Assembly: GCA_018335035.1 (NCBI GenBank)
Contig: JAGXKT010000004.1
Span: forward strand, 100,733 to 140,892
Length of the DNA stretch: 40,160 bases
Origin: Phycisphaerae bacterium
GTDB lineage: Bacteria; Planctomycetota; Phycisphaerae; SM23-33
Reading direction: 5' to 3'
Shown here: positions 30,206 to 38,138 of the stretch, piece after piece
How the letters are laid out: the number at the start of each line of letters is the position of its first letter
Numbering within the stretch: the first letter of the stretch is position 1
Position numbers and translations under genes: made by a program
Notes under the pieces: generated by a model
Seen by the model: the letters and a program-made list of their open reading frames with translations, nothing else
Databases searched by the model: none
Told to the model about the DNA's origin: nothing

Positions 30206-31258
30206 ATGAGAAAGTTCGTACTCAGCGTGCTGATTGTCCTAGCGACGGCCGGGTGCAACCGGAGTTGGTTCGTCCGCCCGGTCGGCCCGGACTACATCGC
30301 CCCGAGCATCGCCGTGATGAAATTCGAGAATCGTGCGGCCCTGCCGGTCGGCTGGAACATCGGCGAGGGCATGCGCGACATCCTCGTCGATCGCCTGGTC
30401 GCCACGGAGCGGTTCCATGTCATCGAGCGTCCGGAGCTCGAGCACGTGCTCAAGGAACTGCGTTTTCAGCAGACCGGGGCGACGCGCGAGCAGCGCCGCG
30501 CCGAGCTGGGGCGGCTCAAGAACGTCCAGTATCTCATCAAGGGCACCGTAACCGATTTCGGGCACGTGTCCACGAACACGGGCTTTCTCGGGGTGGAGGA
30601 CAAGCTGGGGCTGTTCGGCGGGGGCAATCGCGCGGTGGTCAGCATGACGCTCTACGTCGTCGAGGTCGAATCGGGCGAGATCGTCTGCTCCGAGTCCATC
30701 ACCGAATCCGTCCGCGCCGGCGAGATGAACGTCAAGGCCGCTTACAAGGGTGTCGGCTTCGGCGGCAGCACGTTCTATCGCACGCCGCTGGGGCGCGTCA
30801 CCGCGGACGTCATCGACCAGTGCGTCTGGCAGATCGCCCAGTCCGTCGCCGCCCGTCCCTGGCGGCCGATGATCGCACAAGTCGTCGACCGCAGCACGGT
30901 CATCCTCAACGGCGGGCGAAACCGCGAGGTGACCGTCGGCGACGGCTACGACGTGCGCCGTTGCGGCGAGCCGATTGTCGATCCGGACACCGGCGACGTG
31001 ATCGGCACCTCCGCCGGCGGCATCGTCGGGCGAATCTACGTGCAGGAGGTGCACGAGCGCTACAGCGTCGCGCGGATCGTCGAAGGCCGAGCTGCCGAGT
31101 TCGAGGTCGGCCAGCGCTGTCGACCTGCCCCGGCCCGCGAGGCGCCCGCGCCGCCCGGCGCCGCGACCGGCGCCCGACCCGGCGAGGCGATCCGCCTCGA
31201 CGCCCGCCCGGCAGCCGACCCGGGCGCGCTGGCGGCCGACGCCGGCACGCCGCGCTAA
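30206..31258 (+). CDS. CsgG-like lipoprotein
   Basis: A 350-residue protein with a clear lipobox (LATAGC, Cys17), so a lipoprotein. The middle resembles the CsgG/curli assembly family: SIAVMKFENRA, GEGMRDILVDRLVATERFHVIER, and YLIKGTVTDFG, the nucleotide-binding-like core shared by CsgG and related envelope proteins. CsgG itself forms an outer-membrane pore for curli subunits; distant members have other or unknown envelope roles. The C-terminal 60 residues are Ala/Pro/Arg-rich and low in complexity. GAGGAG precedes the ATG by 8 bases. Its TAA stop overlaps the stop codon of scpA on the other strand. No curli subunit genes are nearby, so calling it a secretion pore would go beyond the sequence. 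Confidence 0.78.
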   Translation: MRKFVLSVLIVLATAGCNRSWFVRPVGPDYIAPSIAVMKFENRAALPVGWNIGEGMRDILVDRLVATERFHVIERPELEHVLKELRFQQTGATREQRRAELGRLKNVQYLIKGTVTDFGHVSTNTGFLGVEDKLGLFGGGNRAVVSMTLYVVEVESGEIVCSESITESVRAGEMNVKAAYKGVGFGGSTFYRTPLGRVTADVIDQCVWQIAQSVAARPWRPMIAQVVDRSTVILNGGRNREVTVGDGYDVRRCGEPIVDPDTGDVIGTSAGGIVGRIYVQEVHERYSVARIVEGRAAEFEVGQRCRPAPAREAPAPPGAATGARPGEAIRLDARPAADPGALAADAGTPR

Positions 31259-32178
31259 GCGTCCGCAAACGCGTCCGGCTCCTCGCTATCGTCGCTCCCG
31301 ACGGAGCGGTCGGAGACGTATTGCCCCTCGCTCGGCTCTGTGCCGGTGTCGTCGTCCGTTTCCCGCTGCCCGTCTTCCGGCGCCGCGTTGCCGTCGGCGG
31401 TTTCTGATTCCTGATGCCCGGCTTCCGTCTCCCGGTTTTCGCCTTCGGCTTCCTCGACGATGTGGATGCGGATTTCCCGGAAGTTGTCTTCCTGGGCGGC
31501 GCGGATGCGGCGCTGGCGGACCAGTTCCAGCAGCGCCAGGAACAGCCCGATCAGCTCGCCGCGCCCCGTCCGTCCGGCGAAGACGCTGGAGAAGGTCATC
31601 GGCCCCTCGCGGCGGAGGCGGTCGACGATGTCCTCGGCGTGCAGCTCGATCGGCGTGTCTTCGTAGATGACCTCGTGGTGCGTCGGGCGGTGCCCGATTG
31701 ACTCCATCAGCTTGCTGAACGCGTCGAACAGGTCCCAGACCTGCACGTCGTCGAGGTCTACGTCGTCCGGCGAGTTGCTCGGCGGGCGGACCGGGGCGCG
31801 CGGGAAGCGCCGGGCCTGATCCTCGGCCGCTCCGGCCAGGTCGCCGGCGGCGTCCTTGAACGCCTTGTACTCCAGAAGCTGGCGGACCAGTTCGGCGCGC
31901 GGGTCGAGCAGGTCGGTCTCCTCGTCGCCGGCGGCGGTTTCGGGTGCGGGCAGGAGCATCCGCGTTTTGATTTCCATCAGGTGCGTCGCCAGGACGAGGA
32001 ACTCGCCGGCGAGATTCGGATCGAGCGCCTTGAGCATGTCGACGTAGGCGACGTACTGCTCGGTGATCCGGGCGATGGGGATGTCGTGGATGTCGACCTC
32101 TTCCCGGCGGATGAGATACAGCAGCAGGTCGAGCGGACCGTTGTAGACGTCGAGTTGGACGCGGTAGTCGGTGTCCAT
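31255..32178 (-). CDS. scpA: Segregation and condensation protein A
   Basis: Kleisin-type subunit of the SMC-ScpAB condensin, which bridges SMC heads to compact and separate chromosomes. It has 307 residues. The N-terminus VQLDVYNGPLDLLLYLIRREEVDIHDIPIARITEQY is the family hallmark (start of ScpA). The winged-helix C-terminal part is near RREGPMTFSSVFAGRTGRGELIGLFLALLEL. After it comes an acidic, Ser/Thr/Glu-rich tail of about 60 residues that is not typical. The start at 32176-32178 is chosen because it begins the conserved N-terminal helix; upstream in-frame Met codons add a low-complexity tail. No scpB is adjacent, unlike the common scpA-scpB order. Confidence 0.92.
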   Translation of the reverse strand: MDTDYRVQLDVYNGPLDLLLYLIRREEVDIHDIPIARITEQYVAYVDMLKALDPNLAGEFLVLATHLMEIKTRMLLPAPETAAGDEETDLLDPRAELVRQLLEYKAFKDAAGDLAGAAEDQARRFPRAPVRPPSNSPDDVDLDDVQVWDLFDAFSKLMESIGHRPTHHEVIYEDTPIELHAEDIVDRLRREGPMTFSSVFAGRTGRGELIGLFLALLELVRQRRIRAAQEDNFREIRIHIVEEAEGENRETEAGHQESETADGNAAPEDGQRETDDDTGTEPSEGQYVSDRSVGSDDSEEPDAFADA

Positions 32179-32227
32179 CGCGCTGACAGCGTAGCAGGCC
32201 GGCCGCATGCGGACGAGAGGTTTTTGC

Positions 32228-32249
32228 CCCGCCGCGATCGCGGGTTTTT
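32228..32249 (+). terminator. Hairpin plus T5, intrinsic-terminator-like
   Basis: Stem CCCGC/GCGGG (32228-32232 and 32240-32244) with a 7-base loop, then TTTTT (32245-32249). It sits in the divergent gap between scpA and the FKBP gene, where no plus-strand gene ends. It could attenuate the FKBP transcript or stop antisense readthrough; a chance structure is possible. Confidence 0.35.
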
Positions 32250-32294
32250 GAGCGAATTCGTGTGCCGGGCGCCGTGGACTGATAGGATTCACCA

Positions 32295-32314
32295 GGGCGC
32301 CCGCGTGGGCGCCC
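32295..32314 (+). promoter_or_regulatory. Very stable hairpin in the FKBP-gene leader
   Basis: Two copies of the self-complementary GGGCGCCC (32295-32302 and 32307-32314) separated by GCGT. They form an 8-base-pair, all-GC stem with a 4-base loop, 37 bases before the FKBP ATG. It does not cover the ribosome site. It may be a leader RNA element or a protein-binding site. Confidence 0.4.
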
Positions 32315-32351
32315 GTGTCGTACTCACTGAAGCTCAACGGAAAGGCGCATC

Positions 32352-32789
32352 ATGGCGCAGGCACAGAACAACAGTACCGTCAAGGTCCACTACACCGGCA
32401 AACTCGATGATGGGACAGTCTTCGATAGCTCTCGCGAGCGGGAGCCGTTGGAGTTCCAGCTCGGGCAGGGCCAGGTTATCCCCGGCTTCGAACAGGCCGT
32501 GGAGGGCATGAGCCCCGGCGAGACGAAGACAGCCACCGTCGCCGCTGAGCAGGCCTACGGTCCGCGGCGCGACGACATGGTCGCGTCGGTGTCGCGTGAT
32601 AACCTGCCCGACGATCTGGAGCCCGAGGTCGGCCAGCAGCTCCAGGCCCGAAACTCCGACGGCCAGACCGTCCCGGTCCGCATCACCGGCATCGGCGACG
32701 ATGCCGTCACCATCGACGCCAATCATCCCCTGGCCGGAGAAAACCTGACGTTCGACATCGAGTTGGTCGACATACAGCCGTCGTCCTAG
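32352..32789 (+). CDS. FKBP-type peptidyl-prolyl isomerase (SlyD-like)
   Basis: A 145-residue cytoplasmic prolyl isomerase and folding helper. The FKBP core is clear: VKVHYTGKLDDGTVFDSS, GQGQVIPGFEQAVEGM and DANHPLAGENLTFDIELV, with the insert-in-flap arrangement of SlyD. It lacks the His-rich metal-binding tail of E. coli SlyD. The ATG follows GGAAAGG. Two hairpins lie in the upstream region. It is divergent from scpA. Confidence 0.93.
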   Translation: MAQAQNNSTVKVHYTGKLDDGTVFDSSREREPLEFQLGQGQVIPGFEQAVEGMSPGETKTATVAAEQAYGPRRDDMVASVSRDNLPDDLEPEVGQQLQARNSDGQTVPVRITGIGDDAVTIDANHPLAGENLTFDIELVDIQPSS

Positions 32790-32845
32790 CGGGCCCGTTG
32801 CCAAAGCGACACCGATCCGCGACGGCATCGCTCCGGTGTCGGCGA

Positions 32846-32874
32846 TTGACGGCGCGGCGCCCGGCCGGTACGGT
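32846..32874 (+). promoter_or_regulatory. Sigma70-type promoter for the parvulin-aminotransferase pair
   Basis: -35 TTGACG (32846-32851), a 17-base spacer and -10 TACGGT (32869-32874). The ATG of the parvulin gene is at 32908, with CTGGAG 9 bases before it. Confidence 0.42.
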
Positions 32875-32907
32875 GGGGTCACGTCACAACGTCACTGGAG
32901 TGCACCG

Positions 32908-33906
32908 ATGCTTAGAATTGCCGCGGTTTCGCTTTGTTTGTTCCTTGCAGCCGGCTGCGAACCCGCCGGGCCCGTCGCCACGACCGCCCCGGCGCCCGTC
33001 GAGGCGCCTCGGACGGCGGAGGCGCCGGCCCCGACGACGCGCCCCGCAGGGGGGGCGGTGATGGCTCGCGTCAACGGCGAGCCGATCGCTCTGTCCGCGC
33101 TGTATGATCTGCTGCTGCGCGGTCCGGGCCTGCAGTATGCCAGGGAACTGATCCGTCATGAGGTGGTCTTCCAGGCGGGGCGCGACAAGGGGTTGTCGGT
33201 CACCGAGGCCGACGTCGACGCGGAGCGGGAACGCTTCATGGAGACGATTGCGCCGCAACTGGACCCGGAGATGCGGGAGCAGGTTCTCAAGCAGGTCATG
33301 GCTCGCAAGCAGGTGTCGCCTGAGCAATGGCGGCTGATGCTCGAGGCGCGCGCGATCCTGCGGAAGCTGGCGGTCGAGGGATTGGAAATTCCCGACGACG
33401 CCGTTCGCGACGAGTTCCACCGTCAGCACGGGCGAAAGGTGGTGGTTCGCCACATCCAGAGCGACACGCTGGACGCGGCGCAGAAAGTGCTCGACCTGGC
33501 ACAGAAGGACGAGGCGGACTTCGCCGCGCTGGCGCAGGAGCACTCGACACACGCCTCGGCCTCCAGCGGCGGCGAATTGCCGCCGTTCGGGCCCAACAGC
33601 GACCGCGTTCCGCCGGCGTTCCGCGAGGCCGCACTGGCGCTGGAGGAGGCCGGCGACGTGTCCAACCCCGTCCGTGTCGGGGAATCGTTCCACGTGATCG
33701 AACTCGTGCGGACCATCGAGCCGGCTGATGTGACGTTCGAGGACGTCCGCGCACAGATGCGCGCCGTCGTCCGCGAGCGCATGCTCGCCGCACGCCAGCA
33801 GACGATCCTGCGTGAGTTGATGGACGAGACCGACGTTGAGTACGTCAATCCGATCCTCAAGCACCAGCACGAGGCCGCCGAGACCGGTCGGCAGATGCAG
33901 CCGTGA
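32908..33906 (+). CDS. Parvulin-type peptidyl-prolyl isomerase lipoprotein (SurA/PrsA-like)
   Basis: A 332-residue envelope foldase. The signal ends in a lipobox (LFLAAGC, Cys17). An Ala/Pro/Thr-rich linker of about 35 residues follows. Residues about 50-165 form a SurA-like helical chaperone domain. The parvulin domain runs from about 175 to 280: VVRHIQSDTLDAAQKVL, DFAALAQEHSTHASASSGGEL, FGPNSDRVPPAFREAA and VRVGESFHVIELVRTIEP. It should act on proteins crossing the periplasm. Its stop TGA overlaps the GTG start of the aminotransferase gene by 4 bases, an unexpected coupling of an envelope foldase with amino acid metabolism. Confidence 0.88.
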   Translation: MLRIAAVSLCLFLAAGCEPAGPVATTAPAPVEAPRTAEAPAPTTRPAGGAVMARVNGEPIALSALYDLLLRGPGLQYARELIRHEVVFQAGRDKGLSVTEADVDAERERFMETIAPQLDPEMREQVLKQVMARKQVSPEQWRLMLEARAILRKLAVEGLEIPDDAVRDEFHRQHGRKVVVRHIQSDTLDAAQKVLDLAQKDEADFAALAQEHSTHASASSGGELPPFGPNSDRVPPAFREAALALEEAGDVSNPVRVGESFHVIELVRTIEPADVTFEDVRAQMRAVVRERMLAARQQTILRELMDETDVEYVNPILKHQHEAAETGRQMQP

Positions 33907-35156
33907 GTCAGACGCCTTCCCAGATTGAGGTCTCTCCGCGGATTCGCCGCCTGCCGCCGTACCTGTTCGCGCGGATCAACCGCCTGCGCGACGAGAAGCG
34001 CCGCGCCGGCGTGGACATCATCGACCTGGGCATGGGCAACCCGCAGGATGCCCCGTCCCGGACGATCGTCGAGAAGCTCTGCGAATCAGCGCGCCATCTG
34101 AACACGCACGGATACAGCCAGTCGATCGGCATTCCCAATCTGCGCCGCGAGGTCGCCAAGCTCTATGACCGGCGCTACGGCGTGTCGCTCGATCCGGAGG
34201 CCGAGGTGATCGCCGTGCTCGGGTCCAAAGAGGGCTTCTCGCACATGTGCCTGGCGCTTCTGGGCCCCGGCGACACGGCCGTGGTGGGCGATCCGTACTT
34301 CCCCATCCACGTCTACGCGGTCGCCCTGGCCGGCGGGAACGTCATCAACGTCCCGCTGGGCGCCGGTCCGGAGTTCCTCGAGCGCGTTGCGTACGTGGCC
34401 GAGCATCTCTACCCGACGCCGAAGGTGCTGATCCTGAACTTTCCGCACAATCCGACGGCGATGACGGTGGACGACGTGAGCTTCTTCGAAGACGCCGTCG
34501 CCCTGGCGCGCCGATGCGGGATGATGATTATCCACGACTTCGCCTACGGGCGGACGTGTTTCGACGGGTACGAGGCGCCGTCCTTCCTTCAGGCCGAGGG
34601 CGCCAAGGACGTCGGCGTCGAGTTCCTGACGATGTCCAAGCCCTACAACATGGCCGGATGGCGGATCGGCTTCTGCGTGGGCAATGCGGAGATGATCCGG
34701 GCGCTGGCGACGATCAAGGGCTACTACGATTACGGCATCTTCACGCCGATTCAAGTCGCCAGCATCATCGCGCTGCGGGAGTGCGCACAGGACATCGACG
34801 CGCAGGCGGGCGTCTACACGCGGCGCCGAGACGTTGTCGTCGAGGGGCTCCGCCGTGCCGGCTGGCGGGTTGACGCGCCCCGCGCGAGCATGTTCGTCTG
34901 GGCGAGGGTCTGCGACGAGCACCTCGCCGGGCAGGGCACCATCGACTTCGCCATGCGGATGCTGGAGGAAGCCGAGGTTGCCCTTGCGCCCGGACGGGCC
35001 TTCGGCGAAAACGGCGAGGGCTACGTCCGCATCGCCCTTGTCGAAAACGAGCACCGCCTGCGACAGGCGATGCGCCAGCTCAACCGCGCCCTGAACAAGG
35101 GCATCACCGCTCCCTCGGCGACGAAGCTCAAACGAAAAGGCGGACAGGGGGGCTGA
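33903..35156 (+). CDS. PLP aminotransferase, class I (AlaC/aspartate aminotransferase-like)
   Basis: A 417-residue cytosolic aminotransferase of fold type I. The PLP lysine is K246 in TMSKPYNMAGWRIGF; NFPHNPT (179-185) and the D212/Y215 pair in IIHDFAYGR hold the cofactor; RIAL near the C-terminus supplies the carboxylate-binding Arg. The closest family by motif is the AlaC/AspC-like group (glutamate-pyruvate type); the exact substrate cannot be read. The start is GTG at 33903, inside the parvulin stop (GTGA). The C-terminal 20 residues are Lys-rich and extend beyond the fold. Its stop lies 5 bases from the lytic transglycosylase stop on the other strand. Confidence 0.88.
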   Translation: MSQTPSQIEVSPRIRRLPPYLFARINRLRDEKRRAGVDIIDLGMGNPQDAPSRTIVEKLCESARHLNTHGYSQSIGIPNLRREVAKLYDRRYGVSLDPEAEVIAVLGSKEGFSHMCLALLGPGDTAVVGDPYFPIHVYAVALAGGNVINVPLGAGPEFLERVAYVAEHLYPTPKVLILNFPHNPTAMTVDDVSFFEDAVALARRCGMMIIHDFAYGRTCFDGYEAPSFLQAEGAKDVGVEFLTMSKPYNMAGWRIGFCVGNAEMIRALATIKGYYDYGIFTPIQVASIIALRECAQDIDAQAGVYTRRRDVVVEGLRRAGWRVDAPRASMFVWARVCDEHLAGQGTIDFAMRMLEEAEVALAPGRAFGENGEGYVRIALVENEHRLRQAMRQLNRALNKGITAPSATKLKRKGGQGG

Positions 35157-35161
35157 ACGCC

Positions 35162-35860
35162 TCAGCGTCCCGCGTCGCGCGCTTGCGGCAACTCCCGGCC
35201 GAGGTGCTCGAAGACCTTCCGAACGTAGCCGCGCGTCTCGGCCGGGGCATGGCTGCGAACCAACTGCCAGGACGTCAACTGAGGATGCTGCCGGCGAAAG
35301 TCCGTCAACGCCGTCGGCCCCCTGTTGTAGGCCGCCAGCGCCAGGATCAGATCGCCGCCGAAGCGGTTGAGCATCATCCGCAGGTAGGCCGTGCCGATGC
35401 GGATGTTATACTCCGGATCGAACAGGTCCTTCTCGCCGGTGATGCGCGATGTGGCCCCGCTCCGCTCACGCACGATGCGGCGGACTTCCTCCGGTCGCTC
35501 GATGCCCAGCCAGTCCAGCACGTCGCGCTCGGCGGCATCGGTGACCTGCATCAGCCCCTTGGCGCCGCGATCGGAGACGGCGCCGGGCTTGCCGTTGCTC
35601 TCGACGCGAATGACGGCGCGGATCACGTCGGGTTCCACGTCGTACTCGGAGGCCCAGCGGCGAATGTAGACGTCCTGTGCGGCCAGGCGCCCGGCGACCG
35701 TTCGCTCGTACAGCCACAAGCTGATCAGCACGATGCCGCCGATGAGCACGACCACGGCGATGACGGCCTTGAGCGTCGGTCGTAAGGTCCCCCCCGGCCT
35801 CAACCGCAGGCCGTCGGACGCCGGCTCGGATTTGCCCGTCGCGTGCTCGGTCACGTGCAT
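35162..35860 (-). CDS. Membrane-anchored lytic transglycosylase (SLT fold)
   Basis: A 232-residue peptidoglycan lyase of the Slt/MltC type. A basic N-terminus is followed by one membrane anchor (residues about 31-51). The catalytic glutamate is E87 in VIRVESNG; GAKGLMQVTDAA, NIRIGTAYLRMML and LALAAYNRGPTAL complete the goose-lysozyme-like motif set. It should cut glycan strands in the periplasm with formation of 1,6-anhydro-MurNAc. It converges with the aminotransferase gene and has its own promoter. Confidence 0.92.
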   Translation of the reverse strand: MHVTEHATGKSEPASDGLRLRPGGTLRPTLKAVIAVVVLIGGIVLISLWLYERTVAGRLAAQDVYIRRWASEYDVEPDVIRAVIRVESNGKPGAVSDRGAKGLMQVTDAAERDVLDWLGIERPEEVRRIVRERSGATSRITGEKDLFDPEYNIRIGTAYLRMMLNRFGGDLILALAAYNRGPTALTDFRRQHPQLTSWQLVRSHAPAETRGYVRKVFEHLGRELPQARDAGR

Positions 35861-35887
35861 CCGTCCCGTCGCGATGCGTTCGAGCGG

Positions 35888-35916
35888 ACTTTACGCTCTT
35901 GCGGCGGCGCGGGCAA
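35888..35916 (-). promoter_or_regulatory. Sigma70-type promoter for the lytic transglycosylase
   Basis: Minus strand: -35 TTGCCC (35911-35916), a 17-base spacer and -10 TAAAGT (35888-35893). Start codon at 35860. Confidence 0.42.
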
Positions 35917-35987
35917 GGGGGAGAGCCGTGTTCGGGCCGACGAGGCCTCAAAAGCCGACCGGGGCTGGCCACCGTCGCCGGCATGCA

Positions 35988-35993
35988 TATAAT
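35988..35993 (+). promoter_or_regulatory. -10 box for the ferritin-like gene
   Basis: A perfect TATAAT about 50 bases before the ATG at 36043. The -35 region at 17-18 bases is only weakly matched (CTGGCC). Confidence 0.38.
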
Positions 35994-36042
35994 GCTCTGA
36001 CGCCACGAACGCCGCGGTCATCGCGGGAGAAAGGAACCATTA

Positions 36043-36522
36043 ATGGCTGAGCTGTTTGAGATCACCGAATTGGTCAAGATCGGCATCGACGACGAGAAAG
36101 CGGGTGTGGGCTTCTATCAGACCATGGCCGAGCGGGCGGACAACGAACGCCTCAAGGCGATATTCGCGGACCTCGCCGACCAGGAACGCTACCACCAGCG
36201 ACGCTTCGAACAGATGCTCGAGGATCTCGGCGGGCATACGCCCTCACGCGAGCAATACGCCGGCGAGTACCGCCAGTATCTCCAGGCGCTGACGAGCGAC
36301 CGAGCCTTCCCCGATCCCGACGCGGCGCGCAAAATGGCCCAGGAATGTCCGGACGATCGCTCCGCCGTTGAACTGGCCGTGCGATTCGAACGCGACACAC
36401 TGCTGCTGATGCACGAGATGGCCTCGCTCATGCCGGACAAGCATCGCGACGTCGTCAACGACTTGGCCGAGGAGGAGCAGTCTCACCTCGTGACGCTTGC
36501 CGATGCGCGGCGGCAGCTCTAA
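36043..36522 (+). CDS. Ferritin-like/rubrerythrin-type di-iron protein
   Basis: A 159-residue four-helix protein. Likely iron ligands are E18 (IDDEKAG), the E48-x-x-H51 pair (DQERYHQRRF), E116 (RFERDTLLL) and the E145-x-x-H148 pair (EEEQSHLV), the rubrerythrin pattern. The C-terminal rubredoxin domain of classical rubrerythrin is absent. It may reduce peroxide, bind iron or serve another di-iron role. The ATG follows GAGAAAGGA. It converges with msrB, another oxidative-damage gene. Confidence 0.88.
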   Translation: MAELFEITELVKIGIDDEKAGVGFYQTMAERADNERLKAIFADLADQERYHQRRFEQMLEDLGGHTPSREQYAGEYRQYLQALTSDRAFPDPDAARKMAQECPDDRSAVELAVRFERDTLLLMHEMASLMPDKHRDVVNDLAEEEQSHLVTLADARRQL

Positions 36523-36537
36523 GCTCACGCAAGCCGA

Positions 36538-37038
36538 TCACTCGTCCGAGGGTGCGTCGTTGCGGTCCAGTTCCAGGGCGGCCGAGTTGATGCAATAACG
36601 CAGCCCGGTCGGTTGCGGGCCGTCGTTGAATACATGCCCCAGGTGCGCCCCGCAACGCCCGCACACGGCTTCGGTACGCTCCATGCCCATGCTTTTATCG
36701 GCGCGCGTCTCGACGTTCGCCTCCTCGGCGGGTGCGTAGAAACTCGGCCAGCCCGTACCGGATTTGAATTTCGTCTGCGCGTCGAACAGCGGTTGTCCGC
36801 AACCGACGCAACGGTACGTGCCCGGAGCCGTTTCGTCCCAGTACTTCCCGGTAAATGCCCGCTCCGTCTCGCCGCGTCGCGTCACACGGTACTGCAAGTC
36901 GGTCAACTGGGCCTTCCACTCGGCATCCGTCTTGGTCACGTCGCGCTGGGCGCTGTTGGCGTCGCTCATCCTGTCCTCACTGGAACAGCCGCCGGCGAGT
37001 ACCGCCGCGGCGACTACGGTCAGTCCTATGCGTACCAT
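36538..37038 (-). CDS. msrB: Peptide-methionine (R)-S-oxide reductase, lipoprotein
   Basis: Reduces methionine-R-sulfoxide in proteins. It is 166 residues, with a signal and lipobox (LAGGC, Cys18), so it acts outside the cytoplasm. The zinc site is C77/C80 (RCVGCG) and C126/C129 (VCGRCG); the catalytic Cys is C149 in [16 protein letters not shown] and [15 protein letters not shown] are family marks. It lies 49 bases downstream of cdsA on the same strand and converges with the ferritin-like gene. Confidence 0.95.
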   Translation of the reverse strand: MVRIGLTVVAAAVLAGGCSSEDRMSDANSAQRDVTKTDAEWKAQLTDLQYRVTRRGETERAFTGKYWDETAPGTYRCVGCGQPLFDAQTKFKSGTGWPSFYAPAEEANVETRADKSMGMERTEAVCGRCGAHLGHVFNDGPQPTGLRYCINSAALELDRNDAPSDE

Positions 37039-37087
37039 GACCCCTGCCTCCGGCGCATTGTAGGCGCTGGCGGCGCGGGCGTGCGGC

Positions 37088-37993
37088 TCAGCGCGCCAGA
37101 ACTGTCAGAAGGATGTACCCAACCGGTGCAGCCAGCAGGGGCGAGTCGATGATGTCGAGGATGCCGCCGAACTCCGGCACGGCCCGGCCGCTGTCCTTGA
37201 CCTTGGCCGAACGCTTCAGAACGCTCTCGCACAGGTCGGCGAACTGACCGCTGAGGGCCATCACCACGCCGAAGCCCGCGGCGGCTATCAGAGGCATGCC
37301 GCCCGGCGCTTCTGCGGCGGGAAGCATCGCCAGAAGCCGCGTGCCGCCTACGGCCATGACGGCGCCGAAGATGACGGCGCCGGCGAGCCCCTCCCAGCTC
37401 TTGCCCGGGCTGATGGACGGCACGAGCTTGTGACGCCCGATCGCCTTGCCGGCGAAATAGGCGCCGATGTCAGCGAATTTGACCGTCGCGAGGAAAACCG
37501 CCAGCGCCGCGACACCGAATTCCAGCCGCAGTTGCAACATGACGGCCGTGCCGCCGCCGAGGTACACGATCGCCATGACCGTCGCCGCCACGCCGGGCAA
37601 GCCGTGCAGGTGGCGCCGCAGCAGCATCTGCTCGGCGAAGACCACCATCACCAGTACCATCACGCCGGCCAGTACGACCCCGCCGGTCAGCGGCACGCCG
37701 GAGAATTGCCACCAGAACGGCAGCGTGCCGAGCGCCATCACGCCGGTCAAGGCCGTCAACCGCAGTATCGCCACGCCGCCGGCTGCGGCGAGCGTCACGA
37801 GCTCCAGCGTCGCTCGGATCAGCAGCGGCAGCAGCAACACGGCCAGCGGCAGGGCGTGCAGAGGCGTGACGCCGACGACGCCGGGGCGGTTGCCTGCATA
37901 CGCATCGATCTGACCGCTGAGCCAGGCGTCCAGCGCCAGCAGCCCCGCCACGGCGGCGATCATGACCGTTCCGTAAATGATGCGCTTGACCAT
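37088..37993 (-). CDS. cdsA: Phosphatidate cytidylyltransferase
   Basis: Integral inner-membrane enzyme making CDP-diacylglycerol from phosphatidic acid and CTP, the precursor of phospholipids. It has about 301 residues and 7-8 hydrophobic segments. The C-terminal signature is complete: [22 protein letters not shown] followed by [14 protein letters not shown], with the conserved Asp and Lys residues. The start at 37991-37993 begins just before the first membrane helix; a longer in-frame start at 38035 adds 14 residues. It is divergent from the sugar isomerase-like gene and 49 bases upstream of msrB. Confidence 0.94.
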   Translation of the reverse strand: MVKRIIYGTVMIAAVAGLLALDAWLSGQIDAYAGNRPGVVGVTPLHALPLAVLLLPLLIRATLELVTLAAAGGVAILRLTALTGVMALGTLPFWWQFSGVPLTGGVVLAGVMVLVMVVFAEQMLLRRHLHGLPGVAATVMAIVYLGGGTAVMLQLRLEFGVAALAVFLATVKFADIGAYFAGKAIGRHKLVPSISPGKSWEGLAGAVIFGAVMAVGGTRLLAMLPAAEAPGGMPLIAAAGFGVVMALSGQFADLCESVLKRSAKVKDSGRAVPEFGGILDIIDSPLLAAPVGYILLTVLAR

Positions 37994-38059
37994 GGCCCTA
38001 TTTGACGCCGAAACGCTGGAAAATGCCAGTCTCACCCTTTCACCGCTGCGGTCGCGGGT

Positions 38060-38088
38060 TTGCGACGCCGTACGCGCCGCGGTAGGAT
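38060..38088 (+). promoter_or_regulatory. Sigma70-type promoter for the sugar isomerase-like gene
   Basis: -35 TTGCGA (38060-38065), a 17-base spacer and -10 TAGGAT (38083-38088). The start codon at 38139 gives a leader of about 44 bases with GGGAG before the ATG. Confidence 0.42.
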
Positions 38089-38138
38089 GCGTTCAAGAGG
38101 GGCGTGCGAACAGGACCGATACGCCACGGGAGACGACG

